Source: Skeletonema tropicum
Lineage: Eukaryota; Bacillariophyta; Thalassiosirophyceae; Thalassiosirales; Thalassiosiraceae
Assembly (NCBI GenBank): GCA_037178625.1
Contig: CM074129.1
Location: forward strand, 4,711,963 to 4,775,962
Length of the DNA: 64,000 nt
Reading direction: 5' to 3'
The notes under the pieces are model-generated. The model searched no databases. It was given only the letters and a program-made list of their open reading frames with translations, and was not told the origin of the DNA. A program made the position numbers and the translations under genes. Shown here in pieces: positions 10,131 to 18,774 of the stretch (position 1 is its first letter; the number at the start of each line of letters is the position of its first letter).

Positions 10131-11300
10131 ATGCCAGATCAGAGACGAGTTTCTTTCCGTTACGTCTTCCAAGAGGCTCTGCCAAAACTTCTACCAGCTC
10201 ATGCCCTCCGTCGAGTTCGCTTTACCATCTGCGATGGCGATCCGCAGCAGAATTTGGAGCTTGTGATTGCTATAGAAGAGCTATTTCCCAATGCCACACG
10301 TGGTGGATGCTCTTTTCACATGTTTGTAATCGGTTGGAACAGACATGTCTTTGCACTCCCTAAGTATTCAAATCAAGGGAAGAGGGATGCATGGAATGGA
10401 TTTAAGCGTCGGATGCTGGCATGGATGTTTTCTTGGGTAAGGCCTGGATATTGTGACAGTAAAGAGGAGTATGAGATTAGTAAATATCTCCTCCTTGCAT
10501 GTCTGACAAGCAAGCATGCTCTCAAAATGGCTGGGAATGATGAATATGTGGTTGCAAGTGTTGCTAGTTTCGTCAAGAAATTTGTGTTCACAAACGAGTC
10601 AGCGTACTTACATTGTTGTCGCTCTAAAGTTTTCTGCCTCGATGCCCACTGCTCTTCACCACAAGAGGGCACCAACAATGGTCTCAAGACAAGTGCCGCA
10701 GCAGTTAGGGCCACCCATAACCTTGACAAGGCTGCTACTGCTATGTCCAACCAAGATAGAACTAGGTCGGTCCAACTGGATCGTCATGAAAACAAGTTTG
10801 ATGGCCTCCTCTCTACTGCCCACACACCTTCTTCTTCCGACCACCAGGATGATATTGACAGTGAGGAACAAGACTTCATTCTTACTACTATTGAAGAGCT
10901 TCGTAATACAAGTGATGAGTCCTTTGAAAGATTAATGGATTGTGCTCACACCGAGCAAATGCATCTGTTTGAAATCGAGTCTGCCGTAAAAGCTGGGGCA
11001 TCTTATCGTGCAGCTTTATACCCACTGTTTAATGAGTACACCGACCTCCTCCAACAATTGAATTCGGATGAAGCCGGTAAGAGGGTGGAAATGATTTTGA
11101 AAGATATGATTGATAGTCTAACAAAACAACTTGCCGAGCAGAATCTTGCTCGTGGAGGGAAGACTGCCACTTCTCCGGTACAAGATGATTCAAGTGGTGT
11201 CGCCGGGGCTAAAAGGAGTCAACGATGGACATCAATTCAGGATGGACATGAATTCAAAGGCCCTTCGAGGATGAAAGTATCTAAACAAAGTATATATTAA
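10131..11300 (+). pseudogene. MULE-type transposase, C-terminal two-thirds (389 codons)
   Basis: Would cut and rejoin element ends using a DDE/RNase H-like fold. Visible are F-x-Y-V-F-Q-E-A-L-P (residues 9-18), the D-G-D block with the probable second catalytic Asp (35), L-F-P-N-A followed by C60 and H63 (the C-x2-H characteristic of MULE proteins), and E-G-T-N-N-G-L-K with the likely catalytic Glu (179). The rest is a hydrophilic tail without a recognised domain. Full-length MULE transposases are usually longer and start with zinc-finger segments that are missing here. The ATG at 10131 is only the first Met in an already open frame. Activity in cis is unlikely. Confidence 0.65.
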
Positions 11301-11510
11301 ATGATTGTTTTATTCTACCGAAAGATATGATTGATAGTCTAACAAAACAACTTGCCGAGTAGAAGATTGCTGGAAAGAAGACTGCCAGTCTTCCACTTCT
11401 CCGGTACGGGTGGAAGCAATTTCTCTGCATGCATTACAAGATGATTCAAGGGGTGAAAAGGAATCAACGATGGACAACAATTCAGAGCCCCCGGGAGGAT
11501 GAAAGTATCA
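11099..11510 (+). repeat. diverged tandem duplication of the transposase 3' end
   Basis: The segment 11099-11282 recurs at 11321-11510. Both begin 'aaagatatgattgatagtct' and share 'aacaaaacaacttgccgag', 'ccacttctccggtac', 'acaagatgattcaag', 'caacgatggaca' and 'gaggatgaaagtatc'. The second copy lies after the stop codon and has indels, so it is non-coding. Confidence 0.75.
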
Positions 11511-11890
11511 TCCCCTTTCTTTAGTCTCACCATCGCCCCAAGCCAACACATCAATGCCTTCATAATTAGCATACACCTTCTCATCGCAAACATACAACAT
11601 TGCACTTGTGTAGTGGGAGAACAATGCTGGGAGGAAGGTGTGAACCCAATAATGTTCGACTCGATGGCAAGTGCCCAAACCGTAACAACAGAAGAATTGA
11701 AGCACCTCAACATTCATCTGTTCATTCTCCTGAATAAGTTGATAGCCACAAGTGGTAGGAGTGGTGATCCCATATCTTTCGACGTGAATTAGAGATGATG
11801 ACACTTGTCGATGTTGAGTTGAAGAGAGCACCCGACATGACTGCAACTCCCGAAGAGCTACAACTGCTGCCTGAGTCACTGACTCATGCA
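11508..11890 (-). pseudogene. probable frameshifted C-terminal extension of the Zn2Cys6 gene
   Basis: A 127-codon frame that overlaps the end of the Zn2Cys6 frame by a few codons in the neighbouring phase. It has protein-like composition (a segment with F-C-C-Y-G-L-G-T and H-Y-T-S-A-M-L-Y-V-C-D-E). I infer that the original protein continued here and that a small indel near 11876-11890 ended it early. An unrelated ORF or a small intron are alternatives. Confidence 0.35.
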
Positions 11891-13189
11891 TCCTGTACTC
11901 GAGTTAATGTGTTGACGGTAGTACCAAAACGAAGATATATCTCCCTCAGACGGGTTTGGCTGGGCAACCGTAAGAGCACTTCTTCTTCCGATGAAGCTAA
12001 GGAAGTTTTTGTGAGAAGATCTATTTCTGATTGTGAAGAGTCCATTCTTCCCTAATGCAAATACAATGCGTTGAATGATGCTAGGTGTAACATTGTGACC
12101 GTGAAGAGTGGCATCAATGACACTTGCAGAAAGAGGTATCTTGTCAGCGTAAGATTGAGCCGGTACAATTTGACAGATGACTTTCCGGTGTGGTATTTGG
12201 TGAGTTGTTTCGTCAATGATGGAGGAATTTGTGGAAGACGGGGCATCATCAACAAAGATCTTGGTGTAGGAGTGCCCAGTGGTGAATGAAGAAGCATTAA
12301 ACAGAACGTGTCGGCCCTTGCTATATTTCATTAAAACATCCTTTGCTTCGTCACGCGAAATCCCATTGATCTCGTGCAAAACGGAACCATAATCATCCGG
12401 AGAGATACCAAAGAACTCTTGCGAGCCACCACTGCTCAATGGAGATGGGAAGAAGAATAGGTTGGAGGCACCATCAACACATTTGAGAGCGTCGGGTTCC
12501 AGAGAAGTGCCGTCGGGGTGGGATAAGAATATAGCACAAAGAGTTGACTCTTGTGTTGGCAGCCTTGGTGTAGGCTTGGTCCATTGCTTCGAAAGATCGG
12601 ACTGAGTTGCTTGGAGTGCCTTGCGCTTCTTGCGGGTCCGCTGCCTTAATGTACCATCCATCTTGTTCTTTTCGAAGAATGGCAGGTTCGTCGGAGATGT
12701 TGATAGGGATGACAAATTGAGATTCATATTCGACGATCGCTTGACCGGAACCGTGTAAGGCACTTGGTCTGGCCCAAAAGGGCTGCATTGAATACCACCG
12801 TCTGTGGTACTCCTTGTGTCATCAGAAATGGTTTCATTGGGGAAGGTGATGCCACTTACTCTTTTTCCCTGACAAAATACATCATGAAGTACTTCAGGTT
12901 CGATCTCTTGTGGCACATCAACATCACTTGTATCACCGGGTGATTCTATGTGTCCCAAAGGGGACGAACGTTGAATTCGTTGTGGTGGAAGCGACTCGTG
13001 CTTTATTAGATCCGTTCTTCGTCCTTGCATGGATGTATGGGGAATACACAAAAGTGATTTCTTCTGGCATCTATCACATCGGTCGAAACCAATTGCCTTG
13101 ACACATGCAACCTTCGCCCTTCGGCATTCAACACAAGCCATGATAGATGGAATAGGAAGAATTACTTTATCCTTCGTCAAAAGAGACAT
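11876..13189 (-). CDS. Zn2Cys6 binuclear-cluster protein (437 aa), inside the transposon
   Basis: Residues 19-48 match the Zn2Cys6 fungal-type DNA-binding cluster with exact spacing C-x2-C-x6-C-x8-C-x2-C-x6-C (C19, C22, C29, C38, C41, C48), with the basic R-R-A-K between the second and third Cys that normally contacts DNA. In fungi such proteins are nuclear transcription factors; that role is inferred here. A basic stretch (R-T-R-K-K-R-K, about 185-190) could be a nuclear signal. The rest matches nothing I know. Start: ATG at 13189; a second Met at residue 17 directly before the cluster is possible. The gene lies between the two TIRs on the strand opposite the transposase, so it would move with the element. 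The frame probably ends early (see 11508-11890). Confidence 0.7.
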   Translation of the reverse strand: MSLLTKDKVILPIPSIMACVECRRAKVACVKAIGFDRCDRCQKKSLLCIPHTSMQGRRTDLIKHESLPPQRIQRSSPLGHIESPGDTSDVDVPQEIEPEVLHDVFCQGKRVSGITFPNETISDDTRSTTDGGIQCSPFGPDQVPYTVPVKRSSNMNLNLSSLSTSPTNLPFFEKNKMDGTLRQRTRKKRKALQATQSDLSKQWTKPTPRLPTQESTLCAIFLSHPDGTSLEPDALKCVDGASNLFFFPSPLSSGGSQEFFGISPDDYGSVLHEINGISRDEAKDVLMKYSKGRHVLFNASSFTTGHSYTKIFVDDAPSSTNSSIIDETTHQIPHRKVICQIVPAQSYADKIPLSASVIDATLHGHNVTPSIIQRIVFALGKNGLFTIRNRSSHKNFLSFIGRRSALTVAQPNPSEGDISSFWYYRQHINSSTGCMSQ

Positions 13190-13455
13190 GTAAGTGGATA
13201 CGTTAGAGCATGGTTAAAGTTAATACGAGTCGGTGGCATGAAAAGAGTTGTTCTCACCAATTATTATTTTTGGTACTTGTCTTGTGCACAAGAGATGTGT
13301 TATGTGATGTGTTACGTCATTTACTTAAAGCGGCTCTTTCGACTGAAAGTCTTCGCGCAGCCAGGGGCGCAGCAGGGCCAGCCCCCCTCTGCGGCCAGAG
13401 GACGATAATTGGGAATTTTGCTAAAAGTCAAAGTTGGGTGCTGAATAATAGGAAT

Positions 13456-13545
13456 GGAAAGGCCTTTCATCAGTAAAAGTCACAGTGACGTAAAAGACAG
13501 TTTCTGCTTTCCCAACTTCAAGTGGATGGCTGAGGATCAGCTCCC
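13456..13545 (-). repeat. right terminal inverted repeat of the Mutator-like element
   Basis: 90 bp, perfect inverse of 9517-9606. Confidence 0.85.
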
Positions 13546-13793
13546 AAATACTTCCTGAGCCAAAGGCCTCTAACTTTTGACCCTTCTCATAGTTTACCAG
13601 CTCTCACTCTAGCCAACTGACTACGATCAAATTAGCTTTTAGATACATACAAACACAACTCCAACTGAGCTCCAACTGCACATAAAATTGTTTTCCGTCA
13701 ATCAAACACAACATTCCGCCCAAGCCAAACAAGTAAAATATACTCTTGTCAACTTACTTCTAGAAGTTACAACTACATCCTCACGATACAATA
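13546..13793 (+). promoter_or_regulatory. R1 remainder and MCNARS upstream region
   Basis: R1 resumes at 13546 after the transposon. From about 13600 the sequence matches the shared MCNARS upstream region ('ccaactgactacgatcaaat', 'attgttttccgtcaatcaaa', 'cttctagaagttacaac'). The promoter is presumed to lie here; no core element is identified. Confidence 0.45.
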
Positions 13794-14231
13794 ATGTGCA
13801 ACGCCAGATCAACCAAGACAACTCCCTTCATCATCAAGAAGGACCAATCCTCGGCTTCTTCCAGCTCCGAACCAGTGCACACAACTACTGCATCTTGCCA
13901 CCCAGAGCCGATAGAAATCGCTATTGATATCGGTGCCCTGAGTGCACAAGACCTGCAATCGCTGAAGCAAGACGACCCGTTCCTCTACTATTCTATCCCC
14001 GCTGTCCGAAGGGCAGCGTTCAGTCGTGATGAGCCCGATATGTCTCCTACAAGCTTAAGAGGATCCACTATTGTCAAGCGACGAACACGAGTGTCATATG
14101 AGTGTCATACGGATCTCCTGATGAATGATCTTTTGGGAGATTTCGAAGACGAGGAATATGATGAATCAGCTTTAGAGCAGATTGATCTTGACTTCCTCAA
14201 GATGTTTGGTCTGCATGCTAGACAGCAATAA
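13794..14231 (+). CDS. MCNARS family protein, copy 3 (145 aa)
   Basis: A 145 aa copy lacking the S-L-K-E insertion. It keeps Y-Y-S-I-P, the R-T-R-V-S-Y-E-C-H motif and the acidic tail, with M-N-D-L-L where other copies have M-D-D-L-L. It faces MDSLPSQ across a 0.57 kb gap, and the same arrangement recurs at 55-57, 58-59.4 and 62-63.2 kb. The 3' flank is of the second type ('gctaagaagaaa', 'tttcagtaa'). Function unknown. Confidence 0.7.
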   Translation: MCNARSTKTTPFIIKKDQSSASSSSEPVHTTTASCHPEPIEIAIDIGALSAQDLQSLKQDDPFLYYSIPAVRRAAFSRDEPDMSPTSLRGSTIVKRRTRVSYECHTDLLMNDLLGDFEDEEYDESALEQIDLDFLKMFGLHARQQ

Positions 14232-14797
14232 GACACGAAATGGAATGTCACCATGATTTAAGGATAGAAGATATCAGAACCATGGCATAACAGCTAAGAA
14301 GAAAGTTTCAGTAATAGACTTAAAAGTCAAATTGTAATCAGATCATCAATTTCTAGCCGATTTCAGTAAATTTATCTTGCTTTCAACCGCTTGTGACAAA
14401 CACCTCCTGTCCCAGTATTTTCCGCAAGCGAAATACCTCACGCGAATGCGCCTGAGTGCGTTTTCAACTATCATCCAGCCAAATGAAGTACCCATGCATC
14501 AAGCGGTTATGGTACAAAGAGTACCATCTCACGACAGATGCTCTCTTCAGCTTGCACCTCGAGATAAATTTGATAAATGCGCCTGAGTGCGTTTTCAATT
14601 TCAACTATCAACCAGCCAAATGAAGTACCCATGCATGAAGCGTGAAACAACTTCTTGCGATTTTTATTGAAGAAGAAAGCCTCCAGAAATTCAAGCACAG
14701 TCTATGTATTTTACGAGGATCTGGATCTATTGCCAATCTCAAGTACTACTTGAAACTTAGCTATTACTATTAATATTAGCTACTCTTACTCTACTAA
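14232..14797. other. intergenic region between convergent genes
   Basis: Conserved with 55926-56356 and 58682-59076 in inverted or direct orientation. It contains 'gacaaacacctcctgtccca', and 'aatgcgcctgagtgcgtttt' occurs twice (from about 14443 and 14575), giving a local duplication of about 130 bp around 'ccagccaaatgaagtaccca'. No gene seen. Confidence 0.5.
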
Positions 14798-15726
14798 TTA
14801 CGCACTGCTGCATTTGTCATTATCATCATCTGTTGATGACTCCGTGGATGACTTCCTTATTTTCCACTTAGGATTTGTCGCCGGGATCAACTTATCTACA
14901 AACGCCACAAAATCGTCAATCTCCTCTTGCGAGCAGTGGCTAAAGCACCCAAAACCATACCCATTCTGTGTCCTCCACGACCATATAAGGATTTATCACG
15001 AGTATAGTATGCACTTGCTTGAGGTGGTACACCTATAGCGTTGAGATTACGGTACGGTTTCTTGCCCTCGACTTGATCGATGTCTCTCTTTCGAGGGTTG
15101 GGATTCTGAGGCTCCTTGGCTTCTGACTTTTCAGCAGTAGAATTAGATCTAGAAGATGAAGCACCTTCGCTACTGTCAGCAGCAGCATCAGGGAAGGGGT
15201 CAAACGTCGGCTTATCCCAAACTAGCGGTATCATCCGCTCTTTTCTCAGCTTTTCCTCCGTTATCTTTTTTGATAATGCCATGAGTTCTTGCTCAACCTT
15301 ACGCCTTCGTATCAGTTCTTCTTCAGGGATAGGTTCTGGAGCCGTCTTTGCAGGTGCTAGGTAAGAGTACTTGCTCTTATAAGGAGGTGATCCGACAGCT
15401 GAGTCTTCCTTGTCGGATAAGGCCTCCTCATCCGCCAGACTACTGCTCCCAACCGCATCTGCTTCAAGCTCATCATCTAATAACTCAGATGAAGAAGCTC
15501 CCGCAGATGCCCAGGTCGGAAACAACGGCCACTTATCATCGCCATTACTCATCTTCTTACATCTCTCCCTCCATCGCTTCTCCTCCAAAGCCTCGCGACG
15601 ACGCTTTTCCGCCGCCTCTCTTCGATCCATCCTTTCGAGGCATTCACATACGCGGTCGGTGATTTCGTCCATGGGTAGCTTGGGGAGGGGCATGGTGAAC
15701 GTTGTTTGCGATGGCAATGAATCCAT
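14798..15726 (-). pseudogene. MDSLPSQ family gene, C-terminus frameshifted
   Basis: The frame from the ATG at 15726 is open for 276 codons to 14896. It matches the 307 aa copy at 55002-55925 until the G-R-G-G-H segment, where about 5 extra bases near 14955-14965 change the frame. The original C-terminus (an acidic segment ending at the TAA at 14798-14800) is still readable in another phase. The N-terminal part has the charged coiled-coil-like stretch R-R-E-A-A-E-K-R-R-R-E-A-L-E-E-K-R (residues 34-50). A truncated protein could still be made. Function unknown. Confidence 0.6.
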
Positions 15727-16340
15727 TTTTATTTGGTCGTAATATAAGTATTATTATATTATTTTTCTTCATCAACATCAACAGAGCCTTTTAGTATTAC
15801 AGACTACTCATCTTCAAGAGATATGCCGTTGAGAGAAGTAAAATGAGAGAGTGCAAAAGAGACTGTTTTATAGTCTTAAAAGGCTTAACTTTTAGGCCTC
15901 ACAAGCCCCGGGTGGACAATTGTGAGGCCCGGGTGGACAATTTATTTCCCTTGAATCAGTAGCAGCTGTAGCAGTGGTCAGCTGAATTAAGGTTACGGGG
16001 CCGCCTATTCGGCACTCATGTCTGCCAAACATGATAATTCAACAAAATGAATCAACTTCAACTACACACACTTATCTAACTCAAGTACGCTGCTCCCAAG
16101 ATGCATGTTGTATGTGGGGCCAAGGGAACCGTGGGGCCAGCTCTCTAGAGAGCCATCATAATGGATGAGATGAAAGGCGTAAAATGACACTTTGAGCTTG
16201 GCCTATGCCTACGACTTCACGGCTTATTGCATTTTACACAGAAAGATTGCGTTCGCACACAGTAGTGACATTGCAATTATCTGTCTCCTTCTTTAGCAAA
16301 ACTCTTCGACATCGACTGCAATACTTACATTGTGTTGCTG
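15727..16340 (-). promoter_or_regulatory. upstream region of MDSLPSQ with a conserved palindromic repeat
   Basis: At 15897-15942, CCTCACAA and TTGTGAGG form an 8 bp inverted repeat around CCCGGGTGGACAATT, which is repeated directly at 15928-15942. The same arrangement lies 150-230 bp upstream of the other MDSLPSQ copies (54799-54842, 59624-59668, 63384-63428). Its survival in all four copies, while neighbouring sequence shows indels, suggests a regulatory site or an element end. The rest, to 16340, is shared flank of the cassette. Confidence 0.5.
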
Positions 16341-16664
16341 CGTTCCACCCGCCCATCTGGGAGTTTGCAAGCTGGGTTGAAGCAAACCCCCATCTTTGTT
16401 TACACTTCACTTCACCTGACACTACCCGACAGCTCCAAGGCTCCCGACTACCGACAGGCTCCTACCTCCGACTCACGACAGGGGAGGATCTTTTATAGCA
16501 TCACGATACAATAGTTGACAAACTCCCGACACACCACCGTGTCTGACGACGACCTATCGTTGAACCAATGATTGAATCATAGATTGAATGATTGGCTCAC
16601 TTTTGTTCTCTCTAGAGAGCGGCAAACGAAGAACTCGCGGCAATCAACAAAATAAGTATAGTAG
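16341..16664 (+). promoter_or_regulatory. leader of the single-copy MYND gene
   Basis: Unique sequence. A perfect 12 bp palindrome CTCTCTAGAGAG lies at 16608-16619, about 45 bp before the ATG. Further copies are at 16141-16152 and 17667-17678, so the palindrome brackets the gene. The repeated 'gattgaat' units at 16570-16592 are minor. Confidence 0.35.
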
Positions 16665-17600
16665 ATGATCGTTAACACCGATCAAATTGAGGAGATGGAC
16701 AGTTGTTGTGCTTGCTGTGGCATCGGCGAAGTGGACGGCATTAAATTGAAGAATTGTGATGACTGTGATCTTGTCAGATATTGCAGCGATGATTGCAAAG
16801 AAAATCATCGGCCAGATCATGAAGCAATGTGCAAAGAACGGGCGGCTGAATTACGTGATGAGCTGTTATTCAAGCAGCCCGAGAGCAGCCATCTCGGCGA
16901 ATGTCCGATCTGCTTCTTGCCTCTCGAACCCGACTGCAAGAAATATACCTTGCATACATGCTGCAGTAAATATGTTTGCAACGGTTGTCGATATGCGAAT
17001 GAAATTCGTCAGTGCAGAGAGAAGATAGAAGAAACATGCCCATTCTGTCGATACCCTACACCAGCATCGGAGGAAGAGGCCGATCTGATTAACATGAAAC
17101 GAGCAGTAGAAGCGAATGATCCAATTGCACTACGAGAGGTGGGTAAGGTTTTTTATCTGAACGGTAATAATGATGATGCATTGAAATATTGCTCCAAGGC
17201 TGCTGAATTGGGTAATGCGAATGCTCATTGTCACTTATCCTATATGTATCGCGATGGAGAGGGTGTCGAGAAGGACGAGGCAAAGGAAATATACCATTTA
17301 GAGGAGGCTGCCATTCGAGGTCATCTAGATGCCAGATTCCAACTAGCATTTAAAGAGGGGAGTTGTGGAAGGATTAAAAGATCAGTGAAACATTGGATAA
17401 TAGGTGCGAACCTTGGAGATAACGGTTCAATACTAGCGCTCAAATTGTGTTATCAAGCTGGCGACATTAGAAAGGAAGACTTCGCTGCGGCTCTTCGTGC
17501 ACACCAGGCTGCAGTTGATGCAACAAAAAGTCCGCAGAGGGAGGCAGTAGCAAAATTCTATGGTGCTAAGGAGGTGAAAGAGAATGAGAACAGTGGGTAG
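16665..17600 (+). CDS. MYND / RING-like / Sel1-repeat protein, single copy (311 aa)
   Basis: The N-terminal MYND-type zinc finger (about residues 14-56) has C15-x2-C18, C31-x2-C34, C40-x3-C44 and H52-x3-C56. A second Cys-rich, RING-like segment (80-128) has C80-x2-C83, C99/C100, C105-x2-C108 and C125-x2-C128. Sel1-type TPR-like repeats follow (about 152-295; A-L-K-Y-C-S-K-A-A-E-L-G-N-A-N-A-H, then H-L-E-E-A-A-I-R-G-H-L-D-A-R). MYND and Sel1 modules bind proteins; an adaptor or ubiquitin-related role is possible but not shown. It is the diverged relative of the array genes at 22.9-49.2 kb and lacks their poly-Asp run and ~75 aa C-terminal extension. Start: ATG at 16665; Met11 is an alternative. 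Confidence 0.85.
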   Translation: MIVNTDQIEEMDSCCACCGIGEVDGIKLKNCDDCDLVRYCSDDCKENHRPDHEAMCKERAAELRDELLFKQPESSHLGECPICFLPLEPDCKKYTLHTCCSKYVCNGCRYANEIRQCREKIEETCPFCRYPTPASEEEADLINMKRAVEANDPIALREVGKVFYLNGNNDDALKYCSKAAELGNANAHCHLSYMYRDGEGVEKDEAKEIYHLEEAAIRGHLDARFQLAFKEGSCGRIKRSVKHWIIGANLGDNGSILALKLCYQAGDIRKEDFAAALRAHQAAVDATKSPQREAVAKFYGAKEVKENENSG

Positions 17601-17814
17601 TGTGTACTAAACCAATGAAATTATGAGAGGCAATTGCTGTTCATCTATATGCTAACCCGCTAACCCCTCTCTAGAGAGTTATAATCTTGTAGTAGTTTGC
17701 AACTTCTAAAGCATCCTTATTATCATGAAGCAATATATAATGATCTCTAGAGCACTGCACACTTCTTCTTCGACTCGATTCCTGCATAAGTCTCGCCCTC
17801 TCCATTCTGCCGAT

Positions 17815-18774
17815 TCATCTGTGATACCTACAGTAAGAATTATATTTCAGGCACAACTTGCACGATTCTCCAGTCGATCTAGCAATCGGAACAATAAAAT
17901 CATCAGGCTTTTGCACAGATTGTGATGGTGATGATAATGCGTTTGAAGGAGGAGCACGACAATCATCATCTTTCGTCATGAGTTCTACCTTGATGATTTG
18001 AACTTGTGCATTTGCATTATGACTTGCACGTGTATTTCGATCACTTAGCCCCCTTACACTTCCCGATAGTACCGTTTGTCGATACATCGCCGTAGTAGAA
18101 GTAGAAGGCAGATCAGGAAAGCCATCATCATGTGGAAAATTGATAAGATATCCAATGTCCACATCTAAATGATGCATGTAAAATTGAAGTTGCTTCATGT
18201 GCTCTGAGGTCAGCATTTGGACCGCTTTTAATTCTAATACAATCCATTGTTTATCCGACGGTGTTTGCAATAGAATATCGGCTCTTCTTGATGCAACTCT
18301 CTCCCCCTTGTATTGTAATTTGATTTCGACTTCATGGGCGAGAATTTCGATTCCAGCATGTTGTAAATCTATAGCTAGGCAACGCTGATAGGTGCTTTCC
18401 AATTGTTTCGAAGTGAGAGTACGGAATAGTGACGCACATATCGGTTTGATTTGATCATCAAAGCTTTGCACATCTCGAATTCGAGGTGTTTGAGCTGCTG
18501 CTACACTTGTCTCTGCATCGCTGTCAAGAATGATCGTCTTGGAGAGCTTCGCTGCCAATTGTTCTATGACTTCATTATTAACATGATACTTCTTGGACGA
18601 CATCATTTTTTTCAGTTGTTCGATAGTTGTTGATGGTTGCTGGTCGGTTGTTGGTTCTTCATTCGAAGGTCTGCTCCGCCCGCCCGACCGCTTCAATAAT
18701 GGCATTGCATTATTATTAGATATGTACTCCTGCTTAAGAGATTGCACTGGCATTGGCATTGGCATCCATTGCAT
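17815..18774 (-). CDS. GxxExxY-type PD-(D/E)XK nuclease-like protein (319 aa)
   Basis: Residues 122-215 match the PDDEXK_3 ('GxxExxY') family. The motif reads L-E-S-T-Y (E126, Y129), though the usual Gly is replaced. A-D-I-L-L supplies the acidic D166, and E-L-K-A gives the E181-x-K183 catalytic pair. L-I-N-F near 210 is also typical. Family members resemble restriction-type nucleases; most are bacterial and their role is unclear. The first 120 residues are low-complexity linker. The C-terminus has C305-x2-C308-x6-C315-x2-H318, a possible small zinc-binding knuckle. A TTG precedes the frame; the first ATG at 18774 is the likely start. A bacterial or viral origin by transfer is plausible but untested. 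Confidence 0.75.
   Translation of the reverse strand: MQWMPMPMPVQSLKQEYISNNNAMPLLKRSGGRSRPSNEEPTTDQQPSTTIEQLKKMMSSKKYHVNNEVIEQLAAKLSKTIILDSDAETSVAAAQTPRIRDVQSFDDQIKPICASLFRTLTSKQLESTYQRCLAIDLQHAGIEILAHEVEIKLQYKGERVASRRADILLQTPSDKQWIVLELKAVQMLTSEHMKQLQFYMHHLDVDIGYLINFPHDDGFPDLPSTSTTAMYRQTVLSGSVRGLSDRNTRASHNANAQVQIIKVELMTKDDDCRAPPSNALSSPSQSVQKPDDFIVPIARSTGESCKLCLKYNSYCRYHR

Larger units (their letters stand above)
9517..13545. mobile_element. Mutator-like DNA transposon (4.03 kb) carrying a Zn2Cys6 gene
   Basis: Perfect 90 bp terminal inverted repeats lie at 9517-9606 and 13456-13545, both beginning GGGAGCTGATCCTCAGCC when read inward. Between them are a MULE-type transposase remnant on the plus strand (10131-11300) and a Zn2Cys6-cluster gene on the minus strand (11876-13189), arranged tail to tail. 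The identical TIRs suggest fairly recent movement although the transposase looks broken. No clean 8-9 bp target duplication was found, but both flanks match R1 sequence that is continuous elsewhere in the window. Confidence 0.8.
13572..16340 (+). repeat. large inverted repeat, left arm (MCNARS/MDSLPSQ cassette)
   Basis: This block, with both convergent genes and their outer flanks, recurs in opposite orientation at about 54320-57039. Beyond the genes, matching flank landmarks include 'acgctgctcccaagatg'/'catcttgggagcagcgt' and 'acagaaagattgcgttcg'/'cgaacgcaatctttctgt'. Identity varies and small indels are frequent, so the duplication is not very recent. Exact ends are approximate. Confidence 0.7.

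Noticed and set aside
17725..17925. 66-codon frame resembling a mitochondrial presequence
   Set aside because: Overlaps the 3' end of the nuclease-like gene on the other strand and has no continuation.
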